From NCBI RefSeq assembly GCF_004795055.1, contig NZ_SSBJ01000039.1, forward strand, positions 1-62,748: a DNA stretch of 62,748 nt, written 5' to 3'. The notes under the pieces are model-generated. The model did no database searches, was not told the DNA's origin, and saw only the letters and a list, made by a program, of their open reading frames with translations. The stretch is from Streptomyces sp. A1136 (GTDB taxonomy: Bacteria; Actinomycetota; Actinomycetes; Streptomycetales; Streptomycetaceae). Numbering within the stretch: the stretch's first letter is position 1; the number at the start of each line of letters is the position of its first letter. A program made the translations under genes and the position numbers. Of this stretch, positions 32,130 to 41,817 are shown in pieces.

Positions 32130-32675
32130 ATGAGCGTGAGCGACCAGGGCGCCACCGTGTGGCTGACCGGGCTGCCGAGCGCGGGCAAGACCACCATCGC
32201 CTACGCGCTGGCCGAGCGGCTGCGCGCCGAGGGCCACCGCGTGGAGGTCCTCGACGGCGACGAGATCCGCGAGTTCCTCTCCGCCGGCCTGGGCTTCAGC
32301 CGGGAGGACCGGCACACCAACGTGCAGCGGATCGGCTTCGTCGCCGAACTCCTCGCGAGCAACGGCGTCAAGGCGCTGGTGCCGGTGATCGCGCCGTTCG
32401 CCGACAGCCGCGAGGCCGTCGCCAAGCGGCACGCCGCAGAGGGCACCGCGTACCTGGAGGTCCACGTGGCCACCCCGGTCGAGGTCTGCTCCGAGCGTGA
32501 CGTCAAGGGCCTGTACGCCAAGCAGGCGGCGGGCGAGATCTCCGGTCTGACCGGGGTCGACGACCCGTACGAGGCTCCGGACTCCCCGGACCTGCGGATC
32601 GAGTCGCACACGCAGTCCGTGCGGGAGTCGGCTTCGGCCCTGTACGCGCTGCTCACCGAGAGGGGTCTGGCATGA
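32130..32675 (+). CDS. cysC: Adenylylsulfate kinase
   Basis: This 181-residue enzyme phosphorylates APS to PAPS. The P-loop is GLPSAGKTT (residues 14-22), and the GDEIREFLSAGLGFSREDRH segment and SERDVKGLYAKQAAGE are family hallmarks. An upstream ATG at 32094 overlaps the cysH stop (TGATG), but the 12 intervening codons are AT-ending, and GGAG lies nine bases before ATG 32130, so the shorter form is preferred. The 4-base overlap with cysD shows a tight operon. Confidence 0.9.
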   Translation: MSVSDQGATVWLTGLPSAGKTTIAYALAERLRAEGHRVEVLDGDEIREFLSAGLGFSREDRHTNVQRIGFVAELLASNGVKALVPVIAPFADSREAVAKRHAAEGTAYLEVHVATPVEVCSERDVKGLYAKQAAGEISGLTGVDDPYEAPDSPDLRIESHTQSVRESASALYALLTERGLA

Positions 32676-33607
32676 CGACCGTCGCCCACCTGCACGACGG
32701 GACCGACGCTCCCTACGCGCTGTCCCACCTCGACGCCCTCGAATCGGAGGCCGTGCACATCTTCCGCGAGGTCGCGGGCGAGTTCGAGAAGCCGGTCATC
32801 CTGTTCTCCGGCGGCAAGGACTCCATCGTCATGCTGCACCTGGCGCTGAAGGCGTTCGCGCCCGCGCCGGTGCCCTTCACGCTCCTGCACGTCGACACGG
32901 GTCACAACTTCCCCGAGGTGCTGGAGTACCGCGACCGCACGGTCGCCGAGCACGGTCTGCGGCTGCACGTGGCCTCCGTCCAGGAGTACATCGACGCGGG
33001 CAAGCTGCGCGAGCGCCCGGACGGCACGCGCAACCCCCTCCAGACCGTCCCGCTGACGGAGGCGATCCAGCGGCTCAAGTTCGACGCCGTCTTCGGGGGC
33101 GGCCGCCGCGACGAGGAGAAGGCCCGGGCCAAGGAGCGCGTGTTCTCCCTGCGCGACGAGTTCTCCCAGTGGGACCCGCGCCGCCAGCGCCCCGAGCTGT
33201 GGCAGCTCTACAACGGCCGCCACGCCCCGGGCGAGCACGTGCGCGTGTTCCCGCTGTCGAACTGGACCGAGCTGGACGTGTGGCAGTACATCGCCCGCGA
33301 GGGCATCGAGCTGCCGCAGATCTACTTCGCCCACGAGCGCGAGGTGTTCAAGCGCAACGGGATGTGGCTGACGGCCGGCGAATGGGGCGGCCCCAAGGAG
33401 GGCGAGACCCCCGAGAAGCGGCTGGTCCGCTACCGCACCGTCGGTGACATGTCCTGCACGGGTGCCGTCGACTCCGACGCCACCACGCTGGACGCCGTGA
33501 TCACCGAGATCGCCGCCTCCCGCCTCACCGAGCGGGGCGCGACCCGCGCCGACGACAAGATGTCCGAGGCCGCGATGGAAGACCGCAAGCGCGAAGGGTA
33601 CTTCTAG
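32672..33607 (+). CDS. cysD: Sulfate adenylyltransferase subunit 2
   Basis: This 311-residue ATP pyrophosphatase makes APS from sulfate and ATP together with CysN. The PP-motif FSGGKDS (residues 45-51) and the C-terminal RYRTVGDMSCTG and RATRADD-like tail (RGATRADDKMSEAAMEDRKR) are diagnostic. It overlaps cysC by four bases, and cysN starts two bases past its stop. Confidence 0.95.
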   Translation: MTTVAHLHDGTDAPYALSHLDALESEAVHIFREVAGEFEKPVILFSGGKDSIVMLHLALKAFAPAPVPFTLLHVDTGHNFPEVLEYRDRTVAEHGLRLHVASVQEYIDAGKLRERPDGTRNPLQTVPLTEAIQRLKFDAVFGGGRRDEEKARAKERVFSLRDEFSQWDPRRQRPELWQLYNGRHAPGEHVRVFPLSNWTELDVWQYIAREGIELPQIYFAHEREVFKRNGMWLTAGEWGGPKEGETPEKRLVRYRTVGDMSCTGAVDSDATTLDAVITEIAASRLTERGATRADDKMSEAAMEDRKREGYF

Positions 33608-33609
33608 AC

Positions 33610-34956
33610 ATGACCTCCACCACCGAGCAGTTCGCCGACCTCGCGGCGACCACTCTGCTGCGCTTCGCGACCGCCGGTTCCGTCGACGACGGCAAGTCCA
33701 CGCTGGTCGGACGCCTCCTGCACGACTCCAAGTCGGTCCTGACCGACCAGTTGGAGGCCGTGGAGGCCGTCTCCGCCCGGCGCGGTCAGGACACCCCCGA
33801 CCTCGCGCTGCTCACCGACGGCCTGCGCGCCGAGCGGGAGCAGGGCATCACGATCGACGTGGCGTACCGCTACTTCGCCACCGCCCGGCGTCGGTTCATC
33901 CTGGCCGACACCCCGGGGCACGTGCAGTACACCCGCAACATGGTCACCGGCGCCTCCACCGCCGACCTGGCCGTGGTCCTCGTCGACGCCCGCAACGGCG
34001 TCATCGAGCAGACCCGCCGGCACGCGGCCGTCGCGGCCCTGCTGCGCGTCCCGCACGTGGTCCTCGCCGTCAACAAGATGGACCTCGTCGGCTACGAGGA
34101 GGCGGTCTTCGCGAAGATCGCCGAAGGGTTCACCGCGTACGCCTCCGACCTGGGCGTCCCCGAGATCACCGCGATCCCGATCTCGGCCCTGGCCGGCGAC
34201 AACGTCGTGGAGCCCTCGGCGCACATGGACTGGTACGGCGGCCCGACGGTGCTGGAGCACCTGGAGACCGTCCCGGTCAGCCACGACCTGACCGCCTGCC
34301 CGGCGCGCTTCCCGGTCCAGTACGTGATCCGGCCGCAGACCGCCGAGCACCCCGACTACCGCGGCTACGCGGGGCAGATCGCCTCCGGCGTGCTGCGCGT
34401 CGGCGAGGCCGTCACCGTCCTGCCGTCGGGCCGCACCTCGGTCATCGAGGGCATCGACGCGCTCGGTGAGAGCGTCGACATCGCCTGGGCGCCGCAGTCG
34501 GTGACGCTGCGGCTGCGGGACGACATCGACATCTCGCGCGGTGACCTGATCGCCCCGTCCGCGAGCGCCCCGGCCACCACCCAGGACGTCGAGGCGACGG
34601 TGTGCCACGTCGCGGACCAGCCCTTGGCCGTCGGCGCCCGGGTGCTGCTCAAGCACACCACGCGCACCGTCAAGGCGATCGTCAAGGCGATCCCCTCGCG
34701 GCTGACCCTGGACGACCTGTCCCAGCACCCGGAGCCCGGGCAGCTGGTCGCCAACGACATCGGCCGTGTCGTCGTCCGTACCGCGGAGCCGCTGGCTCTC
34801 GACTCGTACGCCGACTCGCGCCGCACCGGGTCCTTCCTGCTGATCGACCCGGCGGACGGCACCACCCTGGCGGCCGGCATGGCGGGCCAGGCGTTCGCCG
34901 CCCACGCCGACGAGGCCGAGGCCGTCCCGGCCGACGACGACGGATGGGACTTCTGA
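33610..34956 (+). CDS. cysN: Sulfate adenylyltransferase subunit 1 (GTPase)
   Basis: This 448-residue elongation-factor-like GTPase powers the sulfate adenylyltransferase reaction. G1 is AGSVDDGKSTLVGRLL (P-loop, residues 22-37), G3 is ADTPGHVQYTRNM and G4 is VNKMDLVGYEEAV. Beta-barrel domains follow. The C-terminus lacks a fused CysC kinase, so kinase activity is provided by the separate cysC. Confidence 0.95.
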   Translation: MTSTTEQFADLAATTLLRFATAGSVDDGKSTLVGRLLHDSKSVLTDQLEAVEAVSARRGQDTPDLALLTDGLRAEREQGITIDVAYRYFATARRRFILADTPGHVQYTRNMVTGASTADLAVVLVDARNGVIEQTRRHAAVAALLRVPHVVLAVNKMDLVGYEEAVFAKIAEGFTAYASDLGVPEITAIPISALAGDNVVEPSAHMDWYGGPTVLEHLETVPVSHDLTACPARFPVQYVIRPQTAEHPDYRGYAGQIASGVLRVGEAVTVLPSGRTSVIEGIDALGESVDIAWAPQSVTLRLRDDIDISRGDLIAPSASAPATTQDVEATVCHVADQPLAVGARVLLKHTTRTVKAIVKAIPSRLTLDDLSQHPEPGQLVANDIGRVVVRTAEPLALDSYADSRRTGSFLLIDPADGTTLAAGMAGQAFAAHADEAEAVPADDDGWDF

Positions 34957-34959
34957 CCC

Positions 34960-35061
34960 ATGCTCGCCGACATCTACTCGACCTTCGCCAAGGAGGGCGG
35001 CCGCGTAGGCAGCGGCCACCTCGGCAGCGGCCAGGGAGGGATGGCGCGATGTGCGCGATGA
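34960..35061 (+). CDS. Possible 33-residue ORF after cysN
   Basis: ATG 34960, three bases past the cysN stop, reads MLADIYSTFAKEGGRVGSGH and continues Gly-rich to TGA. The first 14 codons all end in G or C, as real genes here do. It may be a small protein or the remnant of a deleted gene. No family is recognised. Confidence 0.3.
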   Translation: MLADIYSTFAKEGGRVGSGHLGSGQGGMARCAR

Positions 35062-35141
35062 CGTACGCGCACTGCCCGCGCGCCCACGCCCCCCACGAGC
35101 TCCGCCCGCCCTGCTTCAGCAGACGAAGACCCGCGCCGTGA
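35049..35141 (+). CDS. Cysteine-rich 30-residue mini-ORF before the ABC transporter
   Basis: ATG 35049 has AGGGAGGG eight bases upstream, a very strong ribosome binding site. The peptide starts MCAMTYAHCPRAH and has three Cys (positions 2, 9, 22). It ends 30 bases before the substrate-binding protein start. In a sulfur operon, such a Cys-rich leader could stall when cysteine is short and tune transporter expression. It resembles no leader I know by sequence. Confidence 0.5.
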   Translation: MCAMTYAHCPRAHAPHELRPPCFSRRRPAP

Positions 35142-35171
35142 TCCCACGGCGCCCCGAGAGGAAGCCCTCCC

Positions 35172-36296
35172 GTGCCTGCCACCGGTACCACCACCCGTAA
35201 GGCCCTCCGCCGCGGCGCAGTCGCCGCCGCCCTCCCGCTCCTGATCGGCGGCCTCGCCTCCTGCGGCTACGGCTCGCAGGCGAAGGACGACGCCAAGCCG
35301 GCCGCCGTGCCCGCCGCGGACACCAAGAAGCTCTCCGCCTCCGAGGTGCGCATCGGGTACTTCCCGAACCTGACGCACGCCACCGCCCTGGTAGGTCTCC
35401 AGGAAGGCCTGATCGCCAAGGAGCTCGGCGGCACGACCGTCAAGCCGCAGACCTTCAACGCCGGTCCGTCCGAGATCGAGGCCCTCAACGGTGGCTCTCT
35501 CGACATCGGCTTCATCGGCCCCTCGCCGTCGATCAACGGCTACGTGAAGTCCAAGGGCCAGAACCTGCGGATCATCTCCGGTTCCGCCTCGGGCGGCGTC
35601 AAGCTGGTCGTGAACCCGGACAAGATCAAGACCCTGGACGACCTCAAGGGCAAGAAGATCGCCACCCCGCAGAAGGGGAACACGCAGGACGTCGCGTTCC
35701 TCAACTGGATCTCCCAGAAGGGCTGGTCGGTCGACCCGGAGTCCGGCAAGGGCGACGTCTCCGTCGTCCGCACGGACAACAAGGTCACCCCGGACGCGTT
35801 CAAGCAGGGTTCGATCGACGGTGCCTGGGTGCCGGAGCCCACGGCCTCCAAGCTCGTCTCGGAGGGCGGCTCCGTCCTCCTCGACGAGGCCTCCCTGTGG
35901 CCCGACAAGAAGTTCGTGATCACCAACGTCGTCGTGTCGCAGAAGTTCCTCAAGGAGCACGCGGACGTGGTCGAGGCCGTGCTCAAGGGCACGGTGAAGA
36001 CCAACGAGTGGATCAACGCCAACCCGGAGAAGGCGAAGGCCTCCGCCAACGCGAAGCTGGCGGCGGACGGCGGCAAGCCGCTCGACGCGAAGGTCATCGA
36101 CCCGGCGTGGCCGAGCATCCTCGTCACCGACGACCCGCTGGCGAGCACCCTCAAGACGGAGTCCGACTGGGCGGTCAAGGCCAAGCTCATCGAGCAGCCC
36201 GACCTGACCGGCATCTACGACCTGACGCTGCTGAACAAGGTGCTCAAGGCGGCCGGCAAGCCCGAGGTCTCCGACGCCGGTCTCGGCGTCAAGTAA
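35172..36296 (+). CDS. Sulfonate/sulfate-ester ABC transporter, substrate-binding lipoprotein
   Basis: This 374-residue protein is a NMT1/SsuA-like periplasmic-type binding protein. It has a lipoprotein signal with lipobox LASC (Cys near residue 36) and the SsuA-like body FPNLTHATALVGLQEGLIAK, FNAGPSEIEALNGGSLDIGF, KGKKIATPQKGNTQDVAFLN. It is anchored outside the membrane and feeds the permease. GTG 35172 has AGAGGAAG upstream. The operon suggests an alkanesulfonate, taurine-like or sulfate-ester substrate. Confidence 0.9.
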   Translation: MPATGTTTRKALRRGAVAAALPLLIGGLASCGYGSQAKDDAKPAAVPAADTKKLSASEVRIGYFPNLTHATALVGLQEGLIAKELGGTTVKPQTFNAGPSEIEALNGGSLDIGFIGPSPSINGYVKSKGQNLRIISGSASGGVKLVVNPDKIKTLDDLKGKKIATPQKGNTQDVAFLNWISQKGWSVDPESGKGDVSVVRTDNKVTPDAFKQGSIDGAWVPEPTASKLVSEGGSVLLDEASLWPDKKFVITNVVVSQKFLKEHADVVEAVLKGTVKTNEWINANPEKAKASANAKLAADGGKPLDAKVIDPAWPSILVTDDPLASTLKTESDWAVKAKLIEQPDLTGIYDLTLLNKVLKAAGKPEVSDAGLGVK

Positions 36297-36330
36297 GTCC
36301 GTAACCCGAATCCCCCAGGAGGTGACGACC

Positions 36331-37108
<778 letters not shown>

Positions 37109-37122
<14 letters not shown>

Positions 37123-37999
37123 AACCGCCCCGAAGGCCAAGAGCGACGACCTGGCGGGCCTGGAGGCCGGCCTGGACGCGCTCGACGCGGTCCAGACCCA
37201 CCGCACCCCGGTCCGTGAGGTGCTCCTCAAGAAGATCCTTCCGCCGGCCGTGGCCGTCGGCCTGGTCCTCGTGGTGTGGCAGGTCCTCGTCTCGACGCAG
37301 GTCGCCGACCAGACCAAACTGCCCTCGCCGTCCGCGGTGTGGGACGGCCTGACCGAGATGTGGCTCAAGGGCACCCTGCTGGAGGTCATCTGGACCAGCG
37401 TCTCGCGCGGTCTGCTCGGCTTCCTGCTCGCCCTGGCCATCGGCACCCCCCTCGGCCTGCTGGTCTCGCGGGTGAGGTTCGTCCGCGCCGCCATCGGCCC
37501 GATCCTGTCCGGACTCCAGTCCCTGCCCTCGGTGGCGTGGGTGCCGCCGGCGGTGATCTGGCTCGGTCTGAACGACTCGATGATGTACGCCGTCATCCTG
37601 CTCGGGGCGGTGCCGTCCATCGCCAACGGCCTCGTCTCCGGCGTCGACCAGGTCCCGCCGCTCTTCCTGCGGGCCGGTCGCACCCTGGGCGCGACGGGGC
37701 TCAGGGGCACCTGGCACGTGGTCCTGCCCGCAGCGCTGCCGGGGTACCTCGCCGGTCTGAAGCAGGGCTGGGCCTTCTCGTGGCGCTCGTTGATGGCCGC
37801 CGAGATCATCGCGTCCTCCCCCGACCTGGGGCTGGGTCTCGGGCAGTTGCTGGAGAACGGCCGGAACAACATCGACATGCCGGGTGTCTTCCTCGCCATC
37901 TTCCTGATCCTCATCGTCGGCATCGCCATCGACCTGCTGATCTTCAGCCCGGTCGAGCGGTGGGTGCTGCGCAACCGCGGCCTGCTGGTCAAGAGCTGA
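37109..37999 (+). CDS. Sulfonate-type ABC transporter, permease
   Basis: This 296-residue membrane protein has about six helices and the SsuC/TauC-type EAA loop (LFLRAGRTLGATGLRGTWHV, then VLPAALPGYLAGLKQGWAFS). A 55-residue hydrophilic N-terminus precedes the first helix (AVAVGLVLVVWQVLVSTQ). ATG 37109 overlaps the ATPase gene and has GGGGAG ten bases upstream; a longer frame starting 37022 is antisense-quality and rejected. Confidence 0.92.
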
Positions 38000-38004
38000 G
38001 TCCC

Positions 38005-38763
38005 GTGTTCCGCGCCCCCGTCCTCCTCGTCATAGCCCACGGCAGCCGCGATCCGCGGCACGCCGCGACCGTGCGCGCCCTCACCCGGCGCGCCCGGGCG
38101 CAGCGGCCGGGGCTGCGCGTGGAGACGGCGTTCCTGGAGTTCGACGCCCCGTCCGTGCCGCAGGTCCTCTCCCGCCTCCACCGGTCGGGGGTACGGGAGG
38201 TGGTGGCACTCCCGCTCCTGCTCACCCGGGCGTTCCACGCCAAGACGGACATCCCGGCGGTGCTGGCGGAGGCCGTCGCCGGCCTCCCGGGCCTGACGGT
38301 CCGGGTCGCGGACGTCCTCGGCCCGTCGCCGCTGCTGACGGCGGCCCTGGAGCGTCGGCTCCGCGAGGCCGGCCTCACCCCGGCGGACCGCGCCGGCACC
38401 GGTGTGGTGCTCGCGGCGGCCGGCTCATCGGACCCGGAGGCGATCGCAGTGATCGCTGAAATCGCGCGGGAGTGGCGGCACACCGGTTGGTGCGCCGTGC
38501 GGCCTGCGTTCGCCTCCGCCTCGTTGCCCCGCACGGAGGACGCCGTACGGGCGCTGCGCGCCGAGGGCCTGCGACGCGTGGTCGTGGCCCCGTACGTCAT
38601 CGCCCCCGGCCGCCTCCCGGACCGCATCGCGGCGGGCGCGGAGGCCGCGGGCGCGGACCTCGTGGCCCCCGTCCTCGGCGCGGCCCCCGAACTGGCCCGC
38701 CTCCTCCTCCACCGCTACGACGCGACCGCCTCCCCCCTGGCCTCCCTCCCCCTGTCGGCCTGA
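38005..38763 (+). CDS. Sirohydrochlorin chelatase (CbiX/SirB family)
   Basis: This 252-residue protein has two tandem half-domains of the CbiX fold. The first has VIAHGSRDPRHAATVRAL and LLLTRAFHAKTDIP, with the metal-binding His residues of sirohydrochlorin ferrochelatase; the second (VVLAAAGSSDPEAIAVIAEI) is degenerate. It inserts iron into sirohydrochlorin to form siroheme, the cofactor of the sulfite reductase at the start of the operon. GTG 38005 lies five bases after the permease stop. Confidence 0.87.
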   Translation: MFRAPVLLVIAHGSRDPRHAATVRALTRRARAQRPGLRVETAFLEFDAPSVPQVLSRLHRSGVREVVALPLLLTRAFHAKTDIPAVLAEAVAGLPGLTVRVADVLGPSPLLTAALERRLREAGLTPADRAGTGVVLAAAGSSDPEAIAVIAEIAREWRHTGWCAVRPAFASASLPRTEDAVRALRAEGLRRVVVAPYVIAPGRLPDRIAAGAEAAGADLVAPVLGAAPELARLLLHRYDATASPLASLPLSA

Positions 38764-38907
38764 CCCCGACCCGAGCCGGCCGGCAGCCGAGCGGCGCGCC
38801 CGGCGCCAAAAAAGGGGGGCCGGTTCGGAGCCCACCCCGGCCCGGCTACGGCCCCGGACGGGCACGCACGCCACGCGGGCAAAGGGGGCTTGGCGGAGTC
38901 CGACCCC

Positions 38908-39909
38908 CTAGGCCCGTGCCGCCGCCTCGTCGGTCAGGGCCGTCAGGTCCTCGATCGACATCGATCCCGGCGGCAGCCCCTCCCGCGCGAAGATGTTCGC
39001 CGCTTGGCGCAGGGTCTCGTTCACCGGCGTCGGCACCCCGTGCAACCGCCCCAGCAGGCAGATCTCACCGTTGAGGTAGTCCGCCTCGATCGACCCCGTC
39101 CCCCGGGCCAGGCTCTGCCACGACGACCCGCCCCGCACCCCCGCCGGCTGCTCGACCTTGCCGTCCCGGGCCGCCGACTGCTCGGCCTCCGAGGCATGGG
39201 CGATCCCGGCGGCCCCGAAAACCGCCTTCGCCTCGCGGATCGCCCTGAGCAGCAGCGCCCCCTTCGCCGGAGCCGGATCGGGACCCGTGGTCGCCTGGAT
39301 CGCGTTGCCGAGGTTGCCCAGCAGCTTGGCGTACTTCCATCGCATGACGTCCTCGACGACCGCCGCCCCGAAGCCCGCCTTCTCCAGGTCGGCGGCGATC
39401 GCCCGGACCCGCGCGTCCGTTCCCCCGGCCGCGCGGCCCAGGTGCAGGATGCCGGTCAGCGGCGCGCACAGCGCCGAGACCGCACCCGGCTCCAGGAAGG
39501 TGGCGGGCAGCCAGACGCACGCCCCGTACACGCGCGCGAAGCGCCGTAGGGCCAGCCGTTCGCTCTCCACGCCGTTCTGCAGGCACAGCACCGGCAGGCG
39601 CTGCGCCGCCGTGCCGCCTCCGGCGACCTCCGCGTCCCCCCACGCGTCGAGCGCCGCGATCGCGTCCTGCGTCTTCACGGTGAGGAACAGCATGTCGTCG
39701 GGCCGCAGTTCACCGAGTTCCGCCGGGTCGGTGACGACGGGCATCCGGTGCAGCCGCTCTCCCCCGGCCGTCGTGAGCCGCAGCCCGTCCGCCGCGAGCG
39801 CCCGCGCGTGCGCGCCCCGGGCGACGAGTACGACGTCCAGGCCCGCTCCGTCGAGCCGTCCGCCGATGGTCGCGCCGATCGCCCCGGCGCCGATGATGAT
39901 GTATCGCAT
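38908..39909 (-). CDS. 2-dehydropantoate 2-reductase family protein (PanE/ApbA-like)
   Basis: This 333-residue protein has the NADPH Rossmann motif IIGAGAIGATIGGRLDGAG at the N-terminus and the ketopantoate reductase C-terminal domain with KYAKLLGNLGNAIQATTG, SIEADYLNGEICLLGRLHGV and PTPVNETL. The family makes pantoate for CoA; close paralogues act on other 2-keto acids. It is convergent with the sulfur operon and stands alone, so the true substrate is uncertain. Confidence 0.87.
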   Translation of the reverse strand: MRYIIIGAGAIGATIGGRLDGAGLDVVLVARGAHARALAADGLRLTTAGGERLHRMPVVTDPAELGELRPDDMLFLTVKTQDAIAALDAWGDAEVAGGGTAAQRLPVLCLQNGVESERLALRRFARVYGACVWLPATFLEPGAVSALCAPLTGILHLGRAAGGTDARVRAIAADLEKAGFGAAVVEDVMRWKYAKLLGNLGNAIQATTGPDPAPAKGALLLRAIREAKAVFGAAGIAHASEAEQSAARDGKVEQPAGVRGGSSWQSLARGTGSIEADYLNGEICLLGRLHGVPTPVNETLRQAANIFAREGLPPGSMSIEDLTALTDEAAARA

Positions 39910-39965
39910 GGCTGCGAGCCTGACACACGCCGCGCACGACGGGTTCGGCCCGGGTGGCCGTCAGG

Positions 39966-40532
39966 TCAGTCCCCGGTCAGCTCGACCAGCTTGACGACGG
40001 TGTTCCAGTTTCGGGTCGTCGCGTCGAGGCCCTTGAGGAGGGCCGGTCTGTGGAGCACCTCGCCCAGCTTGGAGGTGCCGAGGCCGCCCGGCGCGTAGAG
40101 GTAGACCACCCGGTCGCCGAGGCGGAACTCCTCGGGGAGGAACGCCCGCGCGTCGATGCCGGCGTAGCGCTCCGGGGAGGGCTGCGCGGACAGGAACGTC
40201 ACGTGGAGCTGCCTGCCTTCGAGTTCCGCGGCCGGGAACGGACAGGCGTCGGCCACGGCGCGCAGGTGGCGGCCGTCCACGACGAGGCAGGGCACGCGGA
40301 AGCCGAAGTGCGCCTCGATGGCGGCCTCCAGTGCGCGGGCGAGCATGTCGGGTTCGCGTTCCCTACTGCTGAACACGGCGTTGCCGCTCTGCAGGTACGT
40401 CCGGACGTCGCCGTGGCCGAGCTGCTCCATGACGGCGCGCAGCTCTGCCATCGGGACCTTCTTGTTCCCGCCGACGTTGATTCCGCGGAGGAGGGCGGCG
40501 TAGGTCGTACGCTCCGTGGGCTTTGGGCTCAT
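39966..40532 (-). CDS. DUF1697 domain protein
   Basis: This 188-residue protein begins TTYAALLRGINVGGNKKVPM and has MEQLGHGDVRTYLQSGNAVF, the DUF1697 signature. Function is unknown. ATG 40532 has only a weak GGGGC upstream. A partly overlapping frame lies just upstream in the same direction. Confidence 0.87.
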   Translation of the reverse strand: MSPKPTERTTYAALLRGINVGGNKKVPMAELRAVMEQLGHGDVRTYLQSGNAVFSSREREPDMLARALEAAIEAHFGFRVPCLVVDGRHLRAVADACPFPAAELEGRQLHVTFLSAQPSPERYAGIDARAFLPEEFRLGDRVVYLYAPGGLGTSKLGEVLHRPALLKGLDATTRNWNTVVKLVELTGD

Positions 40533-40728
40533 GCCCCAACGATAGGACGCCCCACCGACAGCGGTCGGGGCGTTCGGCCCCGATGAGGTCCGCGGCCTGT
40601 CGCGCGCCGCCCTCGACGGCCGTGTCCGCGCGTACGGCCTCGGCCCGGGCGACCACGCCGGGGTGGGCGACCAGGGCGAGTACGGCCTCCCGCGCGGTGT
40701 GGGCGTCGGCCCCCTCCGTGCATCCCAT
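40363..40728 (-). CDS. Possible ORF or gene remnant upstream of DUF1697
   Basis: ATG 40728 has GGAGGCGGG upstream and reads MGCTEGADAHTAREAVLALV followed by more coding-like codons (GC-ending) to about 40560. Beyond that it enters the DUF1697 gene out of frame and becomes Arg-rich. The first about 55 residues look like real coding that is cut off. I do not recognise the family. Confidence 0.25.
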   Translation of the reverse strand: MGCTEGADAHTAREAVLALVAHPGVVARAEAVRADTAVEGGARQAADLIGAERPDRCRWGVLSLGHEPKAHGAYDLRRPPPRNQRRREQEGPDGRAARRHGAARPRRRPDVPAERQRRVQQ

Positions 40729-40858
40729 CGTGCGACCCGCCTCCGCCCTCGCCCGGCTCGCCCGATGCCGACGGGGCATCAAGCCGGTCACCGGCGGGAT
40801 GGCAGACTGTCGGTGACGTGGTGGCGGGGAGATCCGGACAGGGACGGGCGACGGCGGG

Positions 40859-41710
40859 ATGGACGAGGCGCGGGCCAGGGACGTACTGACGGCGGCGGGC
40901 GTCACCGGTGCGGCCGAACTGCTGGCCTTCGGCGAGAACGCGGTGTTCGCGGTCGGCGACCTGGTGGTGAAGGTGGGCCGGGAGGCGGCGCTGCTGGGGC
41001 GCGCCGAACGGGAGGTGGCGGTCGCGGACTGGCTCGCCTCCCGCGACGTACCGGCCGTGCGGGCGGCCGAGCCGCGGGCCCGGCTGGTGGACGGGCACCC
41101 CGTCACGGTGTGGCACCGCCTCCCGGACGCGCTCCGCCCGGCCGGCCCGCACGACCTGGCACAGCTCCTGCGGCGCGTCCACGCCCTGCCCGCACCGCCG
41201 TTCGCGATGCCGGCGCGGGATCTGCTGGGCGGGGTGGAACGCTGGCTCCGGCTCGCCGGCGACGCAGTCGACCCGGCCGACGCGGCGTACCTGCGGGCCC
41301 GGCGCGACGCCTACGCCGGCCAGGTGGCCGCGCTGACCCCCCACCTGCCGCCCGGCCCGATCCACGGCGACGCCCTGCCCCGCAACGTCCATGTGGGCCC
41401 GGACGGGCCCGTGCTCGTGGACCTGGAGACGGTGTCGGCCGATCTGCGGGAACACGACCTGGTGGTGATGGCCCTCTCCCGCGACCGGTACGGGCTGCCC
41501 GCCGGGGCGTACGAGGAGTTCGTGACCGCCTACGGCTGGGACGTGCGCGAGTGGCCCGGCTGCGCGGTGCTCCGCGGCGCGCGCGAGACGGCGAGCTGCG
41601 CGTGGGTGGCCCAGCACACCCCGACCAACCCGGCGGCCGCCGCGGAGTTCCGCCGCCGCGTCGCCTCCCTGCGCGAAGGCGACTCCGAGGTCCGCTGGCA
41701 CCCCTTCTGA
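40859..41710 (+). CDS. Aminoglycoside-phosphotransferase-like kinase
   Basis: This 283-residue protein has the APH fold: a small N-lobe with VVKVGREAALLGRAEREVAV, the catalytic loop IHGDALPRNVHVGPDG (HGD-x4-N) and the metal motif VLVDLETVSADLREHDL. The substrate could be a small alcohol or choline-like compound; the family is broad and resistance cannot be claimed. It stands alone between opposite-strand genes. Confidence 0.82.
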   Translation: MDEARARDVLTAAGVTGAAELLAFGENAVFAVGDLVVKVGREAALLGRAEREVAVADWLASRDVPAVRAAEPRARLVDGHPVTVWHRLPDALRPAGPHDLAQLLRRVHALPAPPFAMPARDLLGGVERWLRLAGDAVDPADAAYLRARRDAYAGQVAALTPHLPPGPIHGDALPRNVHVGPDGPVLVDLETVSADLREHDLVVMALSRDRYGLPAGAYEEFVTAYGWDVREWPGCAVLRGARETASCAWVAQHTPTNPAAAAEFRRRVASLREGDSEVRWHPF

Positions 41711-41738
41711 GCACCCCGCGGCGTCCGAGCACCTCGTG

Positions 41739-41771
41739 CGGAGCCCATGAGGAGCCCGTGAGGAGCCCGTG
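41739..41771. repeat. Three tandem 11-base repeats (GGAGCCCGTG type)
   Basis: CGGAGCCCATG followed by two copies of AGGAGCCCGTG, in the gap between convergent genes. It is probably a slippage product. Confidence 0.7.
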
Positions 41772-41817
41772 ACCAACTCGCGGGGAGCCCACGGGGAACC
41801 CGAACCCGTAAGAGGCC

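Noticed and set aside
40859..41710. Antibiotic-resistance kinase
   Set aside because: The APH fold is visible, but the family is broad and no resistance-specific motif or context is present.
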